A stretch of DNA of 64,000 nt from Clarkia xantiana subsp. parviflora (GCA_036873135.1 JAPTYO010000001.1:43610774-43674773), one strand, 5' to 3'. Shown: positions 21,305 through 33,975, numbered from the stretch's first letter. Made by a program: numbers and translations. Notes: a model not told the origin generated them from the letters alone.

Positions 21305-21740
21305 TTAAAATTTTAGAATAGTTTGATTTTTACGATAATTGATCTTACTTGTGGAACAAGACAAATTGAGTACTCAATGACTACCAAAATAAGGATTGAG
21401 CTGACATTGACTAATAAAACGTGAAGAAAAAATAATTAACGGCCGAATAGCAATCTACCAAGTAACGACACTAGGAAAGAATATTATAGTTGACATGAAT
21501 AAATGTTTTATGTTTTTAGTTCTTTTAATAATAAATAGACTGTAGATATTATAAACAAAAGCAGATTAGATATGACTTAGTTATCCTTAACAAATAATAA
21601 TATTTTATATATTGTTAAAATATGTGAAGTTCGTATACCAAACTTGTGGTTGAGGACCGTTTTTTATGGTCGAGGAAGGTCCCTGGCTGTCCGCTTTTTG
21701 CGGATACTTAATTATGTTTTATTATCTTCTTAAATCATTG
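21305..21740. repeat. Duplicated 0.5-kb intergenic segment, copy 2
   Basis: Co-linear with 16198-16800 (see that entry). The copies are 5.1 kb apart in the same orientation, with hAT elements between them. Confidence 0.85.
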
Positions 21741-22470
21741 ATAACATTACTGAAAAAAAAAATTGTGGTTAAAATGAAGTTGACTCTAATAAAAAGAAAA
21801 AAAAAACCTTTCATAAAATAATATTCATTTTAAATTAACTTAAATTAAAGTTATACTTCATTTTAACTATATAAAAAATTATACATCGGTGGTTTGAATA
21901 ATTTTGCTTTACCTAAAATGTTAGGTTACTAATTTTGTGCAATGGAGGATCTGATATCCAAGGTCAAATTTTAAATAAAATTAATAAGTATAGATATTTG
22001 TCTTCTTGATTAATGTCATGATACTTGTAAATAACAAATATCATATTTGATAGATGTGTCCAGTCAAGTGCTATCCGCGATGACATGGTCAAACTCAAAA
22101 CCCACGACACTCGACTTATACAAATGGTCACTTATATTTAACTCACTATAATTAAATAGTTATAAAATTACAATTTTACTCTTATTTCAATTAATTTAAG
22201 TGTTATTCATCGTATTCTTCATTATATTCATAGTTTTTTTTTTTATAAAATTTATCAAGTTTTCATAAAAATCAAAATTATCATATTTTTTTTTTTCAAA
22301 TCACACACCGAATTTAAATCCGAATCCAAAAGCAAATGGGTCAGATTGAACCCAGCGGGTAGCCATTGTTACCACTGCTAGTCTTCCTTGGCAATTGTTC
22401 CAAGCTGCATTTCTAGCAAAATATGTGAAAAAATAGTAACATTCTACAGTAATGATTAGCATTCCGACCA
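21741..22470. other. AT-rich intergenic DNA
   Basis: Homopolymer-rich. Part of it (22140-22340) weakly resembles 50910-51070 (AAGTGTTATTCAT...). No gene is supported. Confidence 0.35.
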
Positions 22471-22475
22471 GTGGC

Positions 22476-23192
22476 ACCCCGTGGCGGATGCAGAATTTGA
22501 ATAATGGGACACTTATAAAAAAAATTGTATTGAAAAATAATGATACTTTTATTAAAAAAATTATTTTAAAATTTAATAAGTCGTGCTATATACTAAGTTA
22601 TAGTGCATCACACAATTTGACGTTATATCTCTTTATATGAAAGTGATCAAACAATCGTTCAGAAATTGATCACTTATTCTAGTATGTAGTTTATTATTTA
22701 TGTAATGCATAGTTAAAAATGACAATTTTACACTTGCTGTATCTAGCGTGATCAAATAAACTTGATAAAATGTGATATGTTTTCTAGTCTTAACAAGTTT
22801 CATAGAGTATTTCTCTAATTCATTTACTATCGCTTAACTGTTTTTATTTGATTTAATTTAGAAATAATAAATATTTATACAATTAATCACTTTTGGGTAT
22901 AAAAGAGAAGAAAATAAAAGGAAAAAATTTGAGGGATTAATGTTGAAAAAAAAATGTAGGGATTAATAAGTTATTAAAAATTAAATAGTATTTAATGGAG
23001 AAGAAATCGTTAATGATTTCAATGTATCTCTTAGCATAATAGATCATGACATACATGCTTTTAATTTTAACTTTCTTTAATTAGTGATTATATTTTAAGA
23101 ATAAGTATATTAATTATAACAAAAAACATCACAATTAATGGGGACATTTTGTTGCCCAAGCTATATGACTGGAGCTGCCACTGATTCCGACT
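22476..23192. mobile_element. Possible degenerate TIR element (GTGGCGGATGCAGAA type)
   Basis: GTGGCGGATGCAGAATTTG near 22481 and GGAGCTGCCAC near 23171 are in inverse orientation, and ATGGGACA / GGGGACA follow or precede them. Similar ends border many plant repeats. The interior is AT-rich with no coding frame. Assignment is tentative. Confidence 0.35.
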
Positions 23193-23615
23193 GTAGCATT
23201 CTGATTTGTTCCGACTTAGAGAAGCTATAAACAAGTCCTCAAAGTTGTCAAAAATTACAGCCCCTGCCACAGAGACCCATCACGGAACTAATTGGAATGT
23301 CTGTGTCGGAACATATATCAGAGAACCAACATTGTATACTAACGAAAGTCAGGTGGAATAGTTATTACTTCAAAATCCCATTTACTCAGTGTACTAGGAA
23401 AGATTAAGTTCACTTGTTGAGCGTTTCGATTTCCAATTTCAAGCACGTTGGTTATTTTGGGTGATGAACAAATAAATAATAATACAAATGGTATATGGAC
23501 AACTCATAAAAACGTAACCAAACAAATTAGCAAAAATAAGTAATTAAAATACATGTTTGAACCCATTGGCTGCCAAATAATATAAAAATGAATTATCACC
23601 CACCCTTAGTTTGGA
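23193..23615. other. Intergenic DNA
   Basis: No gene or clear repeat recognised. Confidence 0.35.
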
Positions 23616-24446
23616 GAAAATCACCCAAATAGCCACTTTTTGAAACTCAAACACAAAAACAAGGGGAAACTTGGTCCATAACTCAACATACTCAACGTCG
23701 CAACTCTCAGGTGCGCCATTTTTAGGGCGCATCTGAGAGATGCGCTATTTTCGAGCTGGTTAACGGTTAAAATTTGACCGTTAACCCATAGCGGCTCAAC
23801 GGTCAAATATAACCGTTGAGTCAAATGGCCCATCTCTGTGATGCGCCAAAAATCCCGCAACTGAGAGATGCGCATCTCCCAAATGTGCCCCAGAAACCCT
23901 ATCTCTGTGATGCGGGATTTTCGGCGCATCTCTATGATGCGCCGTTTGACTCAACGGTCATATTTTGACCGTTGAGCCGCTATGGGTTAACGGTCAAAGT
24001 TCCACGGAAAGATGGCGCATCCGAGAGATGTATATTTGGGTATTTTGAGTTCTGGACGAACTTTCCCCTTGTTTTTGTGTTTGAGTTTCAAAAAGTGGGA
24101 AAAATCACCCAAATACCCAGTATTTGAAACTCAAACACAAAAACAAGGGGAATTTTCGTCCAAAACTCAAAATAACCAATGGCTCATCTCTCAGATGCGC
24201 CATTTAGGGCGCATCTGGGAGACGCGCCATTTTCTCCGGCGCGGTTACGGTCAAACTTTTTACCGTTAACCAAAATGCCGCAGCGCATCTGGCAGTTGCG
24301 CCATTTGACTGGTGCATCTGGGAGATGCTCCATTGGTTATTTTGAGTTTTGGACGAAAATTTCTCTTGTTTTGGTGTTTAAGTTTCAAATACTGGGTATT
24401 TGGGTGATTTTTCCCAAAAAGTGGGTATTTAGGTGATTTTTTTTCC
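23616..24446. mobile_element. Double foldback made of GCGCATCT hairpin units
   Basis: Two inverted-repeat units lie side by side: 23616-24100 and 24100-24446. Their arms carry AAAATCACCCAAATA, TTGAAACTCAAACACAAAAA and CAAGGGGAA in both orientations. The interiors hold about a dozen GCGCATCT/AGATGCGC motifs and a GTTAACGGTCAAA arm pair around 23758 and 23990. No transposase; frames over it are artefacts. Transcription would give long hairpins. Confidence 0.75.
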
Positions 24447-24789
24447 ATAGTTTGGGTTTTAGTTACATAATTTTTAACATTTATAATTTGGTGTAGTTAA
24501 TAATTTTTCATATTTATAAAATTTACATATTACATTTAAGTTCATATATAGTTAAAAAAAAAACCCAAGCTTTGTGATATGCAAACACAAAAGAACAAAA
24601 TCCTCTTAGTTTATCAATTTTTTTAATTATTATCAACTTTTTTAAGCCCTGCAATTTTGCAAAGCCACCACCAAGTAATTCAAATTCCAACATTTGGCAC
24701 CGTCTGCAGTAAATTAGATTCCTCCATTATTGTAGACGGAGCCAAATGATTGAACCTGGATTCACATGATTAATTTGATACACAATTGA

Positions 24790-24980
24790 AACGTAATTTT
24801 CATGATGAAGATAGGTTCTATATGTATACCGTTTCTGGAGCGTCAGCTATCTTTGCAACAATCGGTGTGGTACACTAGTCTAGAACAATGAATGACACTC
24901 TTGTCTTTTCTATTCTCTGCATATTCTGGGCCTCGGCCTATATCTTCAAATTGCAATCAAGATTGGGCCTGGAGAAGTTT
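24790..24980. repeat. Dispersed repeat, copy D
   Basis: Matches 1-190: CTGGAGC, CAGC-ATCTTT, ATCGGTGTGGTA, TCTGGGCCTCGGCCTATAT and GCAATCAAGATTGGGCC. Confidence 0.6.
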
Positions 24981-25864
24981 AATACTGTCTTTAAGTTTTT
25001 TATTTATTTATTTATACTGCCTTAAGATTATATATATATATATATATATCCCTTTTCCATTTTTTTTGCCAAAATATATCCCTTTTCCATCTTGTTATTT
25101 ATTATTTGTTTATACTGCCTTATTATTTTGTTTATATATTATATAATAGTTATGTAGATCTAAAGAACTATAATTCCACACGACTAAATTATTAGAAATT
25201 AAATGTGGTTAAACATGTCATTTTGATATTTAAAATTAATTCTAGAGTTTATGACCATAAATATGTAATATTACTACGTGACAAAATGAAATATTGTTAA
25301 AATTAATTCTGAGTGTCGAATACATAATAAAATAAATATTGTTACATAAATCATTTATTTTTTGTAATATTTATAAGTGTGTTAATTTGTTTTAATATGA
25401 AATCGATGCTGCTATGAATTATTTTTGGTATACTTAAATAATATATCTTTAAAATAATAGATTATATATTAATTAATATTATATACTCTTGAATATTATA
25501 ATTAAATGGTCGTATTTTTTTTTTTACGGTTTTGAATTTGATAAAATATTTTTCTCAGTTGGAAATAGATAGATGTTAAGACCTTTTAAAAAAATATTTA
25601 TATGACCCATTTTAATTTGCTCTTAATAAATAAAGTTTAAAATTAAATGATAATGAAAATAAATGGTATATATCTCCATAAGATTTCTACAAACACAAAG
25701 TTAATTAAAATTCATTGCCATTTTTAATAAAATATCTCAAACTATTACCAACAAGCTAAGTAACAAGTTATGACAAAGACAAACATATACGTATATATAT
25801 ATATGCGTAACGTTTTCTAAACTCTCACGTGTTATTTCTATTCTACCCGTCCGTACGGACGCCT
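24981..25864. other. AT-rich intergenic DNA
   Basis: Contains a TA run (about 25028-25048) and a short duplication of ATATCCCTTTTCCAT (near 25047 and 25075). No gene is supported. Confidence 0.4.
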
Positions 25865-25940
25865 CTATATGTCTGTACCGTAACTGTATGAAAAACAAGG
25901 CCTGGATTGATTTGGCGAAGAAGAAACGACAGCGTATTGA

Positions 25941-26588
25941 TTAGCGTCTTGATGATGATCCGAACATCTGGTCAAGGAGAATGACCAGCGCCATCGCTTC
26001 CGCCGTGTCCATCTCCGGCTGCACCACCAGCCTGAACACATCGCTCCCCACCGCCTCCTTCCGCTTGATCTCCGCCACCTGGCGCCGCCTCTCGTCGTAG
26101 ACGATGCAGCTCCGCTGCGCATACGAGCCCTCGATCTCGAACGCGACGTTTCTGCCGCCGCTGCCCCTCCGCGCCGACGGCGACTCGCTGCCGTCGCCGG
26201 ACTGGCCGCGGCTGACCTGAGCTAGGCACTTCGATTGGCGAGGCTTCCTGGCGGTGAATCGAGGGCTGACGGCCGTCTCGCCGTTGAAGACCTGCCAGTT
26301 GTCGCCGAGGCTGAGCCTCCTGCGGCGGACGGTGAGGAGCGGTTTTCCGGCGGCGTCCATGAGGAGGACCTCGGCCTTGTTGCCGGAGACGTAGTTGTCG
26401 ACTCTGAAGACGAGATTGCCCTTGTTGTCGAACACGGTGAAGCCTGTGCAGTTGAGGAGCAGCGATTTCCTCCAGATGGTCAGCACCTCCTCCTTCCGGA
26501 ACGACGGCGTTGTCCTCACGGTGACGGTGGGAGCCACGGCGGCGGAGTTGGGGTGGACTTTTGTCGTTGATACCATGCGGTTCATCAT
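25941..26588 (-). CDS. LURP-one-related protein (LOR8-like)
   Basis: 215 residues, single exon, with one LOR (tubby C-terminal-like) domain. Family hallmarks in order: LTIWRKSLLLNCTGFTVFD, GNLVFRVDNY, AEVLLMDAAGKPLLTVRRRRLSLGD, a variable Ser/Arg-rich loop (about 115-145), EIEGSYAQRSCIVYDERRR, EIKRKEAV, and the C-terminal DVFRLVVQPEMD...MALVILLDQMF. Arabidopsis LURP1 relatives are linked to pathogen response, but the biochemical role is unknown. In-frame Met codons at 26588, 26585 and 26576 are all possible starts; the last gives MVSTTKVHP. The gene is a G+C-rich island in AT-rich DNA, like the CML gene. A good TATA box lies about 100 bp upstream. Confidence 0.93.
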   Translation of the reverse strand: MMNRMVSTTKVHPNSAAVAPTVTVRTTPSFRKEEVLTIWRKSLLLNCTGFTVFDNKGNLVFRVDNYVSGNKAEVLLMDAAGKPLLTVRRRRLSLGDNWQVFNGETAVSPRFTARKPRQSKCLAQVSRGQSGDGSESPSARRGSGGRNVAFEIEGSYAQRSCIVYDERRRQVAEIKRKEAVGSDVFRLVVQPEMDTAEAMALVILLDQMFGSSSRR

Positions 26589-26685
26589 TAATAATAATCA
26601 AACACAGTTGAGAGAGAAAGAAATATAGAGAGAGAAAGGTGTTTAGAGAGTTGGTTCAAGTTGCTAATTAAGTGGGTTTGATTGG

Positions 26686-26698
26686 GTTTATATATAGG
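26686..26698 (-). promoter_or_regulatory. TATA box of the LURP-one-related gene
   Basis: Read on the minus strand, CTATATATAAAC lies roughly 100 bp before the ATG, a normal distance for a plant core promoter. GA-rich repeats (AGAGAGA) fill the leader at 26610-26650. Confidence 0.6.
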
Positions 26699-26699
26699 T

Positions 26700-28998
26700 G
26701 GGAGGTCAAATTTTGATTATTAATTATTAAAAAGTAAATGGCGTGTGAATATAATAGGTACAATAATTAAAAGCTGGAATTTTAGGGTAAAGATGCCAAC
26801 GTTAGAAAAAGTTGATACACGGATGTTCTAGTGCGGCAGACTCAGAAGATAACATCACTACTGTTATAATAATAATAATATTGGTTAATTGTCGACTTCT
26901 TAACCTTGGGGCTTGGACTATGTTGATTGATAGTACAAACTTGATTATTCATTAAGTCTAATAGAAATTAAATTTCTGACTATGCGAAGAAGAGCATCAA
27001 CATTAGATAGTAAGACGGGTCTAAAGTCATCGTCAGTGCTAGATTATTCTTTTTCTTAGTATTTTCTTTTTTAAATTTTAATTTAAGATTTACCGTCGAA
27101 TAAATTTCTAGCTGGAATTTTTTGTTTGGGAACAATTTGCTAGCTCATGTTTCTTAAGTGTGCACAAATTGTTAACTCCATTAAATATAAATCAAATTTA
27201 AATGGAATATGGGTGATTTGCGCATGACGTGGTGAACAAAAACACGGCAAGTTTCTAATCGATATTTAAACAATCGACCAAATTGCTAAATTGATATTTG
27301 GGCAATTGAATGGTCATAAAAAAACAGCTAGCTATTGTTCGGGCAAAGGAACAATTTGCTAGCTATTTTTTTTTATTATGTATTTAAAACGTGGGTGATT
27401 CCGTTTTAAAAATAAAATAAAAATCTTAACGAAAATAACAATTTGTATACATTAAAAACTACCAAATGTTTTTATAAAAATTCTAACTAGCAATTTATTC
27501 AAGTGCTAAAACATAAGCTAACAGTTTAATAATTAACCGACATTAATTTTTATATATGTACGTAGTATAACGTATCGGATTACTATTGATGTGTTGTTAA
27601 TTGGAGAAAATGATTTATATCCTAATTCCTAACCGACTCATAATGCACTGACAATAATAATAATAGAAGATGCAAAGATGAGTTGTGTTAATCTATTGGA
27701 CGTATGGTGACCTAACTATTCTTGCTTCCATCATTTATTCTAAAGTTAAAGTACTCTAACTAGGGTTTAGTAGTTTGATCTTCATGGAATAGTTAATTAA
27801 GAATGTTGGTATTAATTATATTAGCAGCATTTACACTATCATTAAATTTTAGTGACAGTAATTGGAATTTTAGTGAAACTTTCTACCATTACTAAATGTT
27901 TGATTTCTTATAGTATATTTATTCTAGTGTTCACTTAACTAAACCCACTCTACTATTGAATAAATGGATCTCTTGATTATAATAATTTTGTTATAATGCT
28001 ATTCAAAGACAAATGAAATGAAATGAAAATGAATAATGACTTTCATGAAATTAAAAAAAAGTAAAGTCTCACGTGAACAATGCCAATGTCTCAATAAGTG
28101 TTTGCTTTAGAATCTCTAAATAGTGGCCATGCATCGTCCTCCTAGCTAGGCCACACCATAATATTTCTCATTTAAATCGAGGCTCCTAAATAAGTCCCCA
28201 CTTGTAGTAGAAATACGTTTTATTTGTCGGTCCTCATCATCTTTAATTTGGTGGTCTTCTTATAGTTCAAATTAATTGCGTAATCAAATTCAACACCAAT
28301 ATGTAATTACCAACTTTATATTATAATATATTCATCATGCATATATATAAAGAATAATTTCGAGGATCAAAAACTAGTATTATGTCGACGCAAGAAAGGA
28401 ACAATGCATTGCATTCCATATATATACTTCCAAAAAGTTCGAAAATCCGACACCGTTCGTACATAATAAGTAAAATGCATTTGGTTACGATAATGCTCTT
28501 TTAATTTATTTTAAATACTATAATTTAATATTCATTTTTTTATATATTTTAATTTTCGAATAATTTGTTTCATAAAAAATAAATGTAAAGAACTTTTAAA
28601 TTGTCATATAATTATGAAATTATATATTTTAGTTTATATACAATAAATTAATTAATAATGCATTTTTATATATTAATTTAAATAAAATTTAATTTTTACG
28701 CTAAAACATAGTAAAATAATTTACTAATCTATAAGTTTTGATTTAGTTATTCAAGCACAACTTTTACTTCATGAAAGGCTCGAGTTAATGAATAATATAT
28801 AAATTGCCTTACTATGTATAGCTCGTTGAGCTACATCGAGCATTTCTCTTGATCGATATCTATCATAAAACAAGGCATAGTTGACACGTGCACTTCTATA
28901 AATATATCGATCAAGGATAAGAAGGCTGGTTCATCTAGTCTCTCTCTTTAATAAGAGTACCAAATAATTAAGAGTTGAGCTAACCTTATACTTATTAT

Positions 28999-29041
<43 letters not shown>

Positions 29042-29100
29042 CACGTACTAGATAGAACAGACGAAAACTGTTTTAATATGATGTTATAGTTTATCTATAC
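26700..29100. other. Gene-free AT-rich region
   Basis: 2.4 kb with no supported gene. The motif CAATTTGCTAGCT occurs at about 27136 and 27354; related AATTTGCTAGCTT and TGCAAATTGTTAGC occur at 36261 and 36396, suggesting an old MITE family. A TA run lies at 29007-29036. Confidence 0.4.
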
Positions 29101-29610
29101 CACCATATGTCTCGGTCCCTATATAGACTGATGGTTAGCGGTTTCGGATATTCTGTAATTTTTTGCTATTTTAGAATTAAACTAATACTGAACGATTCAT
29201 AACATTCATTACCAAAACCGTACCAGAACCATTTGGACCGGAACCGTTTATAATTGATTGGTTCTGGTTACACGTTGGAACCAATTACATCCATGAAATT
29301 TTTACAAAGTTAATCTAAGTGTTTTTTTTACATGTAAGGAAACACATATACAATTGTAAATCTATCGTAATTGAATATAAAAAGTTAAAAAAATTAGTAA
29401 CGAAACATTTAATTTTAGGAAAAAAAAATAGTTATTAATGTGTATATATACATACTAAACGGTTGTGGTTCCATGTTTATTGGTGCCCGGATTCTTATCT
29501 CGGAACCGAAAATACCAGTTCTTGAAAATTTACCCCATAGCCATTTTAGCTCTACCAGAATGACTGGTTTCGGCTCGGTTCCGATCCAATTGGGTATTTT
29601 GCTTACATCT
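29100..29610. mobile_element. Degenerate CCGGTT-type hAT MITE remnant
   Basis: The left part has AACCGTACCAGAACCATTTGGACCGGAACCGTTT and the right part has TCTCGGAACCGAAAATACC, GGCTCGGTTCCGATCCAATTGGGTATTTTGC in opposite sense. It resembles the element at 1436 but has lost clear ends. Confidence 0.5.
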
Positions 29611-30299
29611 ACCTATGAGTTATACAAATAAAACAAATACTAATAGCTAATATTTTGTATCTTATATGCTAATCCGGTACAGTGTAAATTATTTTAAGTT
29701 TGTATCCAATATTTTACGGGTGTTATCTCATTAATATGACTCATTACTCATTAATGAGTCATAAGACATTTGGCGGGAGAAAAGGAATAAAAATAGAAGA
29801 AGAAGCGTATAGTGGAAGAAACGGCCAAATATAAAGACAAGTACGTAAAGAATATAAAAGTTGACACGAACAAAATGGTTTCTGTTTTTCTTGTCCTAAG
29901 TAGACTGTAGATATTATAAATAAATTGTGTGGATATTATAAACAAATGCAATTACGTATGACCTAATTAATTATACCTATTGGCTATTACCTTATATCAA
30001 ATAATGATTGTTTTTGCAGAAAAAATATGGTCTTGTAGAAATCTTGTGGCTCAGAATCATTCTGCGGTGGAGAGGAAGGGGGTAGGCTTGTTCCCTTTGC
30101 AGATATTGATCTTCTATAATTTGAGTTCACATATGATTTTTTTTTTTAAATATTTTTTTTTTCTAATTGTCTGATTTTAGATGTTTTTTCCTAGTTATTA
30201 TTGGCTCGGTCCGATCACGGTCCGTTACTAAGTGATATAAATTTAATCATTAATTACATTTTGTAGGATAATTAATTATGTAAAGATTATTGGACGTTA
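29611..30299. other. Intergenic DNA with a third partial copy of the 16.2/21.3-kb repeat
   Basis: AACGGCCAAATA, AGTTGACACGAA, TAGACTGTAGATATTATAAA and AAATGCA-TTACGTATGAC (29818-29962) echo the 21305-21740 segment. No gene is supported. Confidence 0.45.
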
Positions 30300-30635
30300 G
30301 AGCATCCACAATGCACAACCCCAACTTCTATCCCACTTTATGTCACATAAGTGCCACATAATCAATATATAATAAAATAAAAAAGTGTTTTGGGTTGTCT
30401 ATTACTACTTCAATGGTGTCTACCAACTTGGACCTACATATTCTTTTAAATAATAATAAAATTAACACTTTTTTCTACTATACTCTCTCACAATATTAAT
30501 GATGAGATGTGAGAGAGTGAATCCCTCCTTGGAGGGATTGGACAAAAAAATTTGTCCATCTCCAATGCAAATTGACAACCCATCTTGCCACATAGAAGAG
30601 TTGTCCCTCATTTTTGTCTTGCATTGTGGATGCTC
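30300..30635. mobile_element. Harbinger (Tourist-like) MITE
   Basis: 336 bp with inverted ends GAGCATCCACAATGCA...GCATTGTGGATGCTC and a TTA duplication on each side (30297-30299, 30636-30638). The internal GAGGGATT/AATCCCTC pair and the absence of coding sequence fit a PIF/Harbinger MITE. Confidence 0.93.
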
Positions 30636-31016
30636 TTATGATTAGACCGTGTATCATTCACTTTTTTAAATAGAGTTAAGTTAATGATGCCAAAAATAAT
30701 AATTACTTAGTTAAAAACTTAAAATGAGACTCAACTATTGGTCATTTGCTATTTGGTGCCTATTTTTAACATGGTCAATAGTTAAAGGCTCTTTAAAGTT
30801 TTTTAGATGGTTTTTCCTGGTTATTATATAACCAATACTTAGATTTTTTTTTTTTTTTAATCATAGTAACTTATTTAGTTATTTATATTTGCATTATGCG
30901 ACAACTGTGCTTATTACTATGTTAACCATTTATTCAATTTTGCATTAATGTTAACGTGTCAGTTTCATTGCTTTCACATAAGAAAAATAACAAGTAAATA
31001 AAAATATATTTTATTT

Positions 31017-31870
31017 TAGTTTTGACCAAATTAGATCTAAACAAACAACCAAATACCAATATAGACCACATAAAAAATATTTTACAAATCTAGACCTAGT
31101 TTTTGACCAAAATAGATCTAAATAAACAACTAAATACCAATATAGACCACATAAAAAATATTTTACAAATCTAGGCCTAGTTTTGAGTTTTTGACCAAAA
31201 TAGACCTCAATAAAGAACCAAATACCAATATAGGCCAACTGAATTTTTTTTTTTTTTACAATTTTCCGGGAAAAAATATATTGGTTGGCCGGGTTGCCCC
31301 AACCGACAAAGTATGTTTTGCTTTTTTTTTTTTTAATAGAAATTGTAAAAGTTAATGATTTTGTAATTTTGTTTCTAAAAAGCTATTGGACATGGTAAAC
31401 TCTAGAGGGCACAGTTACACATTTATCTTCTAGGGTTCCCATGTCCAATAGGTTTTTAGAAAAAAAAATAAATTATTCTGCGAAATGTCAATTTTCTCTC
31501 TAGGTTCATCATGTTTAATAGATTTTTAGAAGAAAAAAAATTACAATACCATTAGTTTTTACAAAATCTGTTAAAAAAACAAAAACAAACAAAAAAAAGC
31601 GAAAAAAGAAAAAGAAAAACATACTTGGCCGGGTTGCCCCAACCCGGCCAACCAATTTTTTTCGGCGGGTAAAAAAAAATATCAATTGCCCAACCCGGTC
31701 AGGCCTAAATTTGTAAAACATTTTTTATGTGGCCTATTTTGGTATTTGATTTTTTATTTAGGTCTATTTTAGTCAAAAACTCTAAACTAGACCTAGATTT
31801 GTAAAACATTTTTTTGAGGGCTATATTGGTATTTGGTTGTTTATTTAGATCTATTTTGGTGAAAAATTCT
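31017..31870. mobile_element. Foldback element with 81-bp subterminal tandem repeats
   Basis: The left arm has units starting TTTGACCAAA at 31021, 31102 and 31190 (81- and 88-bp spacing) containing CAAATACCAATATAGACCAC. The right arm (31700-31870) has the inverse units (GTGGCCTATTTTGGTATTTG). The centre carries GGTTGGCCGGGTTGCCCCAACC and its inverse around 31285 and 31627, and a TATTGGACATGG...CCATGTCCAATA pair (31384, 31439). No transposase. Confidence 0.75.
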
Positions 31871-33367
31871 ATATTTTTCGGGTTACGCTTTAGCTCGTAG
31901 AGCTCTTATCCTCAAGCTGAGCTCCAACAAAAGAAATCACTGCTCCCTCCTCATCTTCTAACAAAATGGACAATTTTGAATATTTTTAAAATTCCCACCT
32001 ACTTAGTGTATAATAAAGTATATATCTATACACAGTATCCAAATTTTAGCCCCCAAAAAAAAAAAACAGTTTCCAAATTAATTGGGGGAGAATGTACGGA
32101 TCGGATGTGGAGGAGAACTGGAGGAGTTAGGTATGAATTGATATTTTATTTTGCAATTAGCTAGCTAATGATGGTCTAGTCATTAAAAAAAAACTATGGT
32201 CGGCAATTTAAATTGCGTAGGATTTCTAAATTAATTAAGTCCGACTTAATAAGATCATTGATGATAAACTTTCGAACCGTTGAATTTTAAAAAGTAAACC
32301 CATTCATGCTTTAAAAAAATATATACTTAATTAAAAATTCATTTCAATGGAAAATAAAGTCTCTTATCTATTTATACTATTGGTGATGTGTTATGATGAT
32401 GCTGCTAATAAATGCACTAATTAATTCAAATGTATGGTATACTCGTAAATAAATATAAGTATTTTAACATTACGTAGCATAATAGTTTTATGTCGTCATT
32501 ATTAACCTATTTTTTTTTTAAAAATAAATATTCTCTTCGAGTTCAACAGCTCAAAAGTCAAAACTCAAACTTTTTATATAGAGGGTTGAGCTAATTTTAT
32601 AATTTCTCGTATTTGTTTCTAATTTATTATAATTTTTAGATAATTATTGTCATCAAACTTAATGACTTAATTAATATATAGTTTGTGGTTGACTCTCTTA
32701 TCTTATGTGTATTGCTTTGTTGCACGACTTCGTTGCATATATAATGTGAGATGCGCATAATTAATTATACAAGAAGTCAGATCACATAAACTTTGATCCC
32801 ATACATATTGCATTGCAGCAGAATAAATGAGGAATAATGTTATCTTTGTTGTTTTCTCACGTCTTTTCTTGCATGCAGACAATAATAATGTTTTGCTTTT
32901 CTCATATCCTTTTATCTATCTAATCACAAAGATGTTAGTTAATTAATACGCCACGAGCTAGCTAATTCCACTACTTCAAAAACTCCAAATACGTGACACT
33001 TATCTACTTTTATTTTTCCTAATGTTATCGTTATTTAAGATTGACCATTCGAAAGGCATTAATTAGCTCCCACTTATTCTTAGCCTGATACGTTAATTAA
33101 TCATAATGGATGCAACACTGTTCATCGTCCCAAACAAATAGCATTGTGTCGTGACCACGTCCTTCGGATATAATTTTTTTATACGACGTCATTTTCACAG
33201 TTTACAGAAGATATGATTTAATATGGGAATACCATTTGAGTTTAGGGAAAATATATGTGGTTAGAGAGGGGCATGGGACAACTGATAGTGATAACCACCA
33301 TATTATTTATTATTAATTATTAAATTTTAAAAGTCTAATGGATAGTTATTATATAAATATATATTTA
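31871..33367. other. Gene-free AT-rich region
   Basis: 1.5 kb without a supported gene or clear element. TGATGGTCTAGTCATTAAAA at 32167 resembles a decayed SINE head (compare 3864). Confidence 0.35.
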
Positions 33368-33489
33368 TTTTTGCCAAGTAAATGAATTGGTTAATAGTGA
33401 CGATCTTAGGCACATCTGGCTACGTAATGTTCAGGCTATTCTTCTTACGATATAGTGTTTTTCCCGATCAGACTTAATGAACAATCAAC
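33368..33489. repeat. 120-bp dispersed repeat, copy 1
   Basis: Shares GACCTTAGGC/GATCTTAGGC, TGCTACGTAATGTTCA or GGCTACGTAATGTTCAGGCT, and CCGA(T/C)CAGACTTA with 49349-49468 in the same orientation. Short, without LTRs or TIRs; possibly a SINE tail or an element end. Confidence 0.75.
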
Positions 33490-33679
33490 AAGTATTCTAG
33501 CCCCGTCAATGTAGCCCCACCAGCAGCCTAGTAGTAAATAAATCAGCATGTTAAGTTCATTTTTATTCATATCCTCATATGTCTTGCGTGTATGTGGGTC
33601 ATGCATGACCTGATTTTTTAATTAAGTCACTCGAATCTGGGACTTCAGAGTCAAACTATATGGGAGTAAGTGTTATTGT

Positions 33680-33975
33680 TTTGAAAATCAGACCGACAAT
33701 CGTACTGGGTCGGGCAGGTTGCAAACTGGCAACGCTCGCGATCTGATTCTAAAACAGTAGGATGCATAACGAACCGAAGTTGATTGGTGAAAACCGGGTT
33801 GGACTGAAGTTGGTTTTTCAGTTCTAAAAAATTATAGTATGAGTTAGGCCGTAAGTTTATGAATGAAGATTGGACCGGAATTACTTTTTACGCGAGCCGA
33901 TCGGACCAGATCTGATCGAGAACCAGCCACTTTGCTAGTTCAAGATCCAATCCAATTTTCAAAATCTTGAAAATT
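33680..33975. mobile_element. Degenerate TTTTGAAAATC-type hAT element
   Basis: Left end TGTTTTGAAAATCAGACCG (33676) matches the left end at 14567; the right side has CCAATTTTCAAAATCTTG (33951). Scattered ACCGG/CCGGT motifs remain between them. Strongly decayed. Confidence 0.45.

Noticed and set aside
23621..24436. Overlapping ORFs with MAHL-D-APFRAHLGDAP-like sequence
   Set aside because: Translation of GCGCATCT hairpin repeats on both strands, not a protein.
25972..26601. Second long minus frame (209 residues) and plus frame 26235-26570 over the LOR gene
   Set aside because: Both are shadows of the LURP-one-related coding sequence, with biased Arg/Gly/Ala content and no motif.
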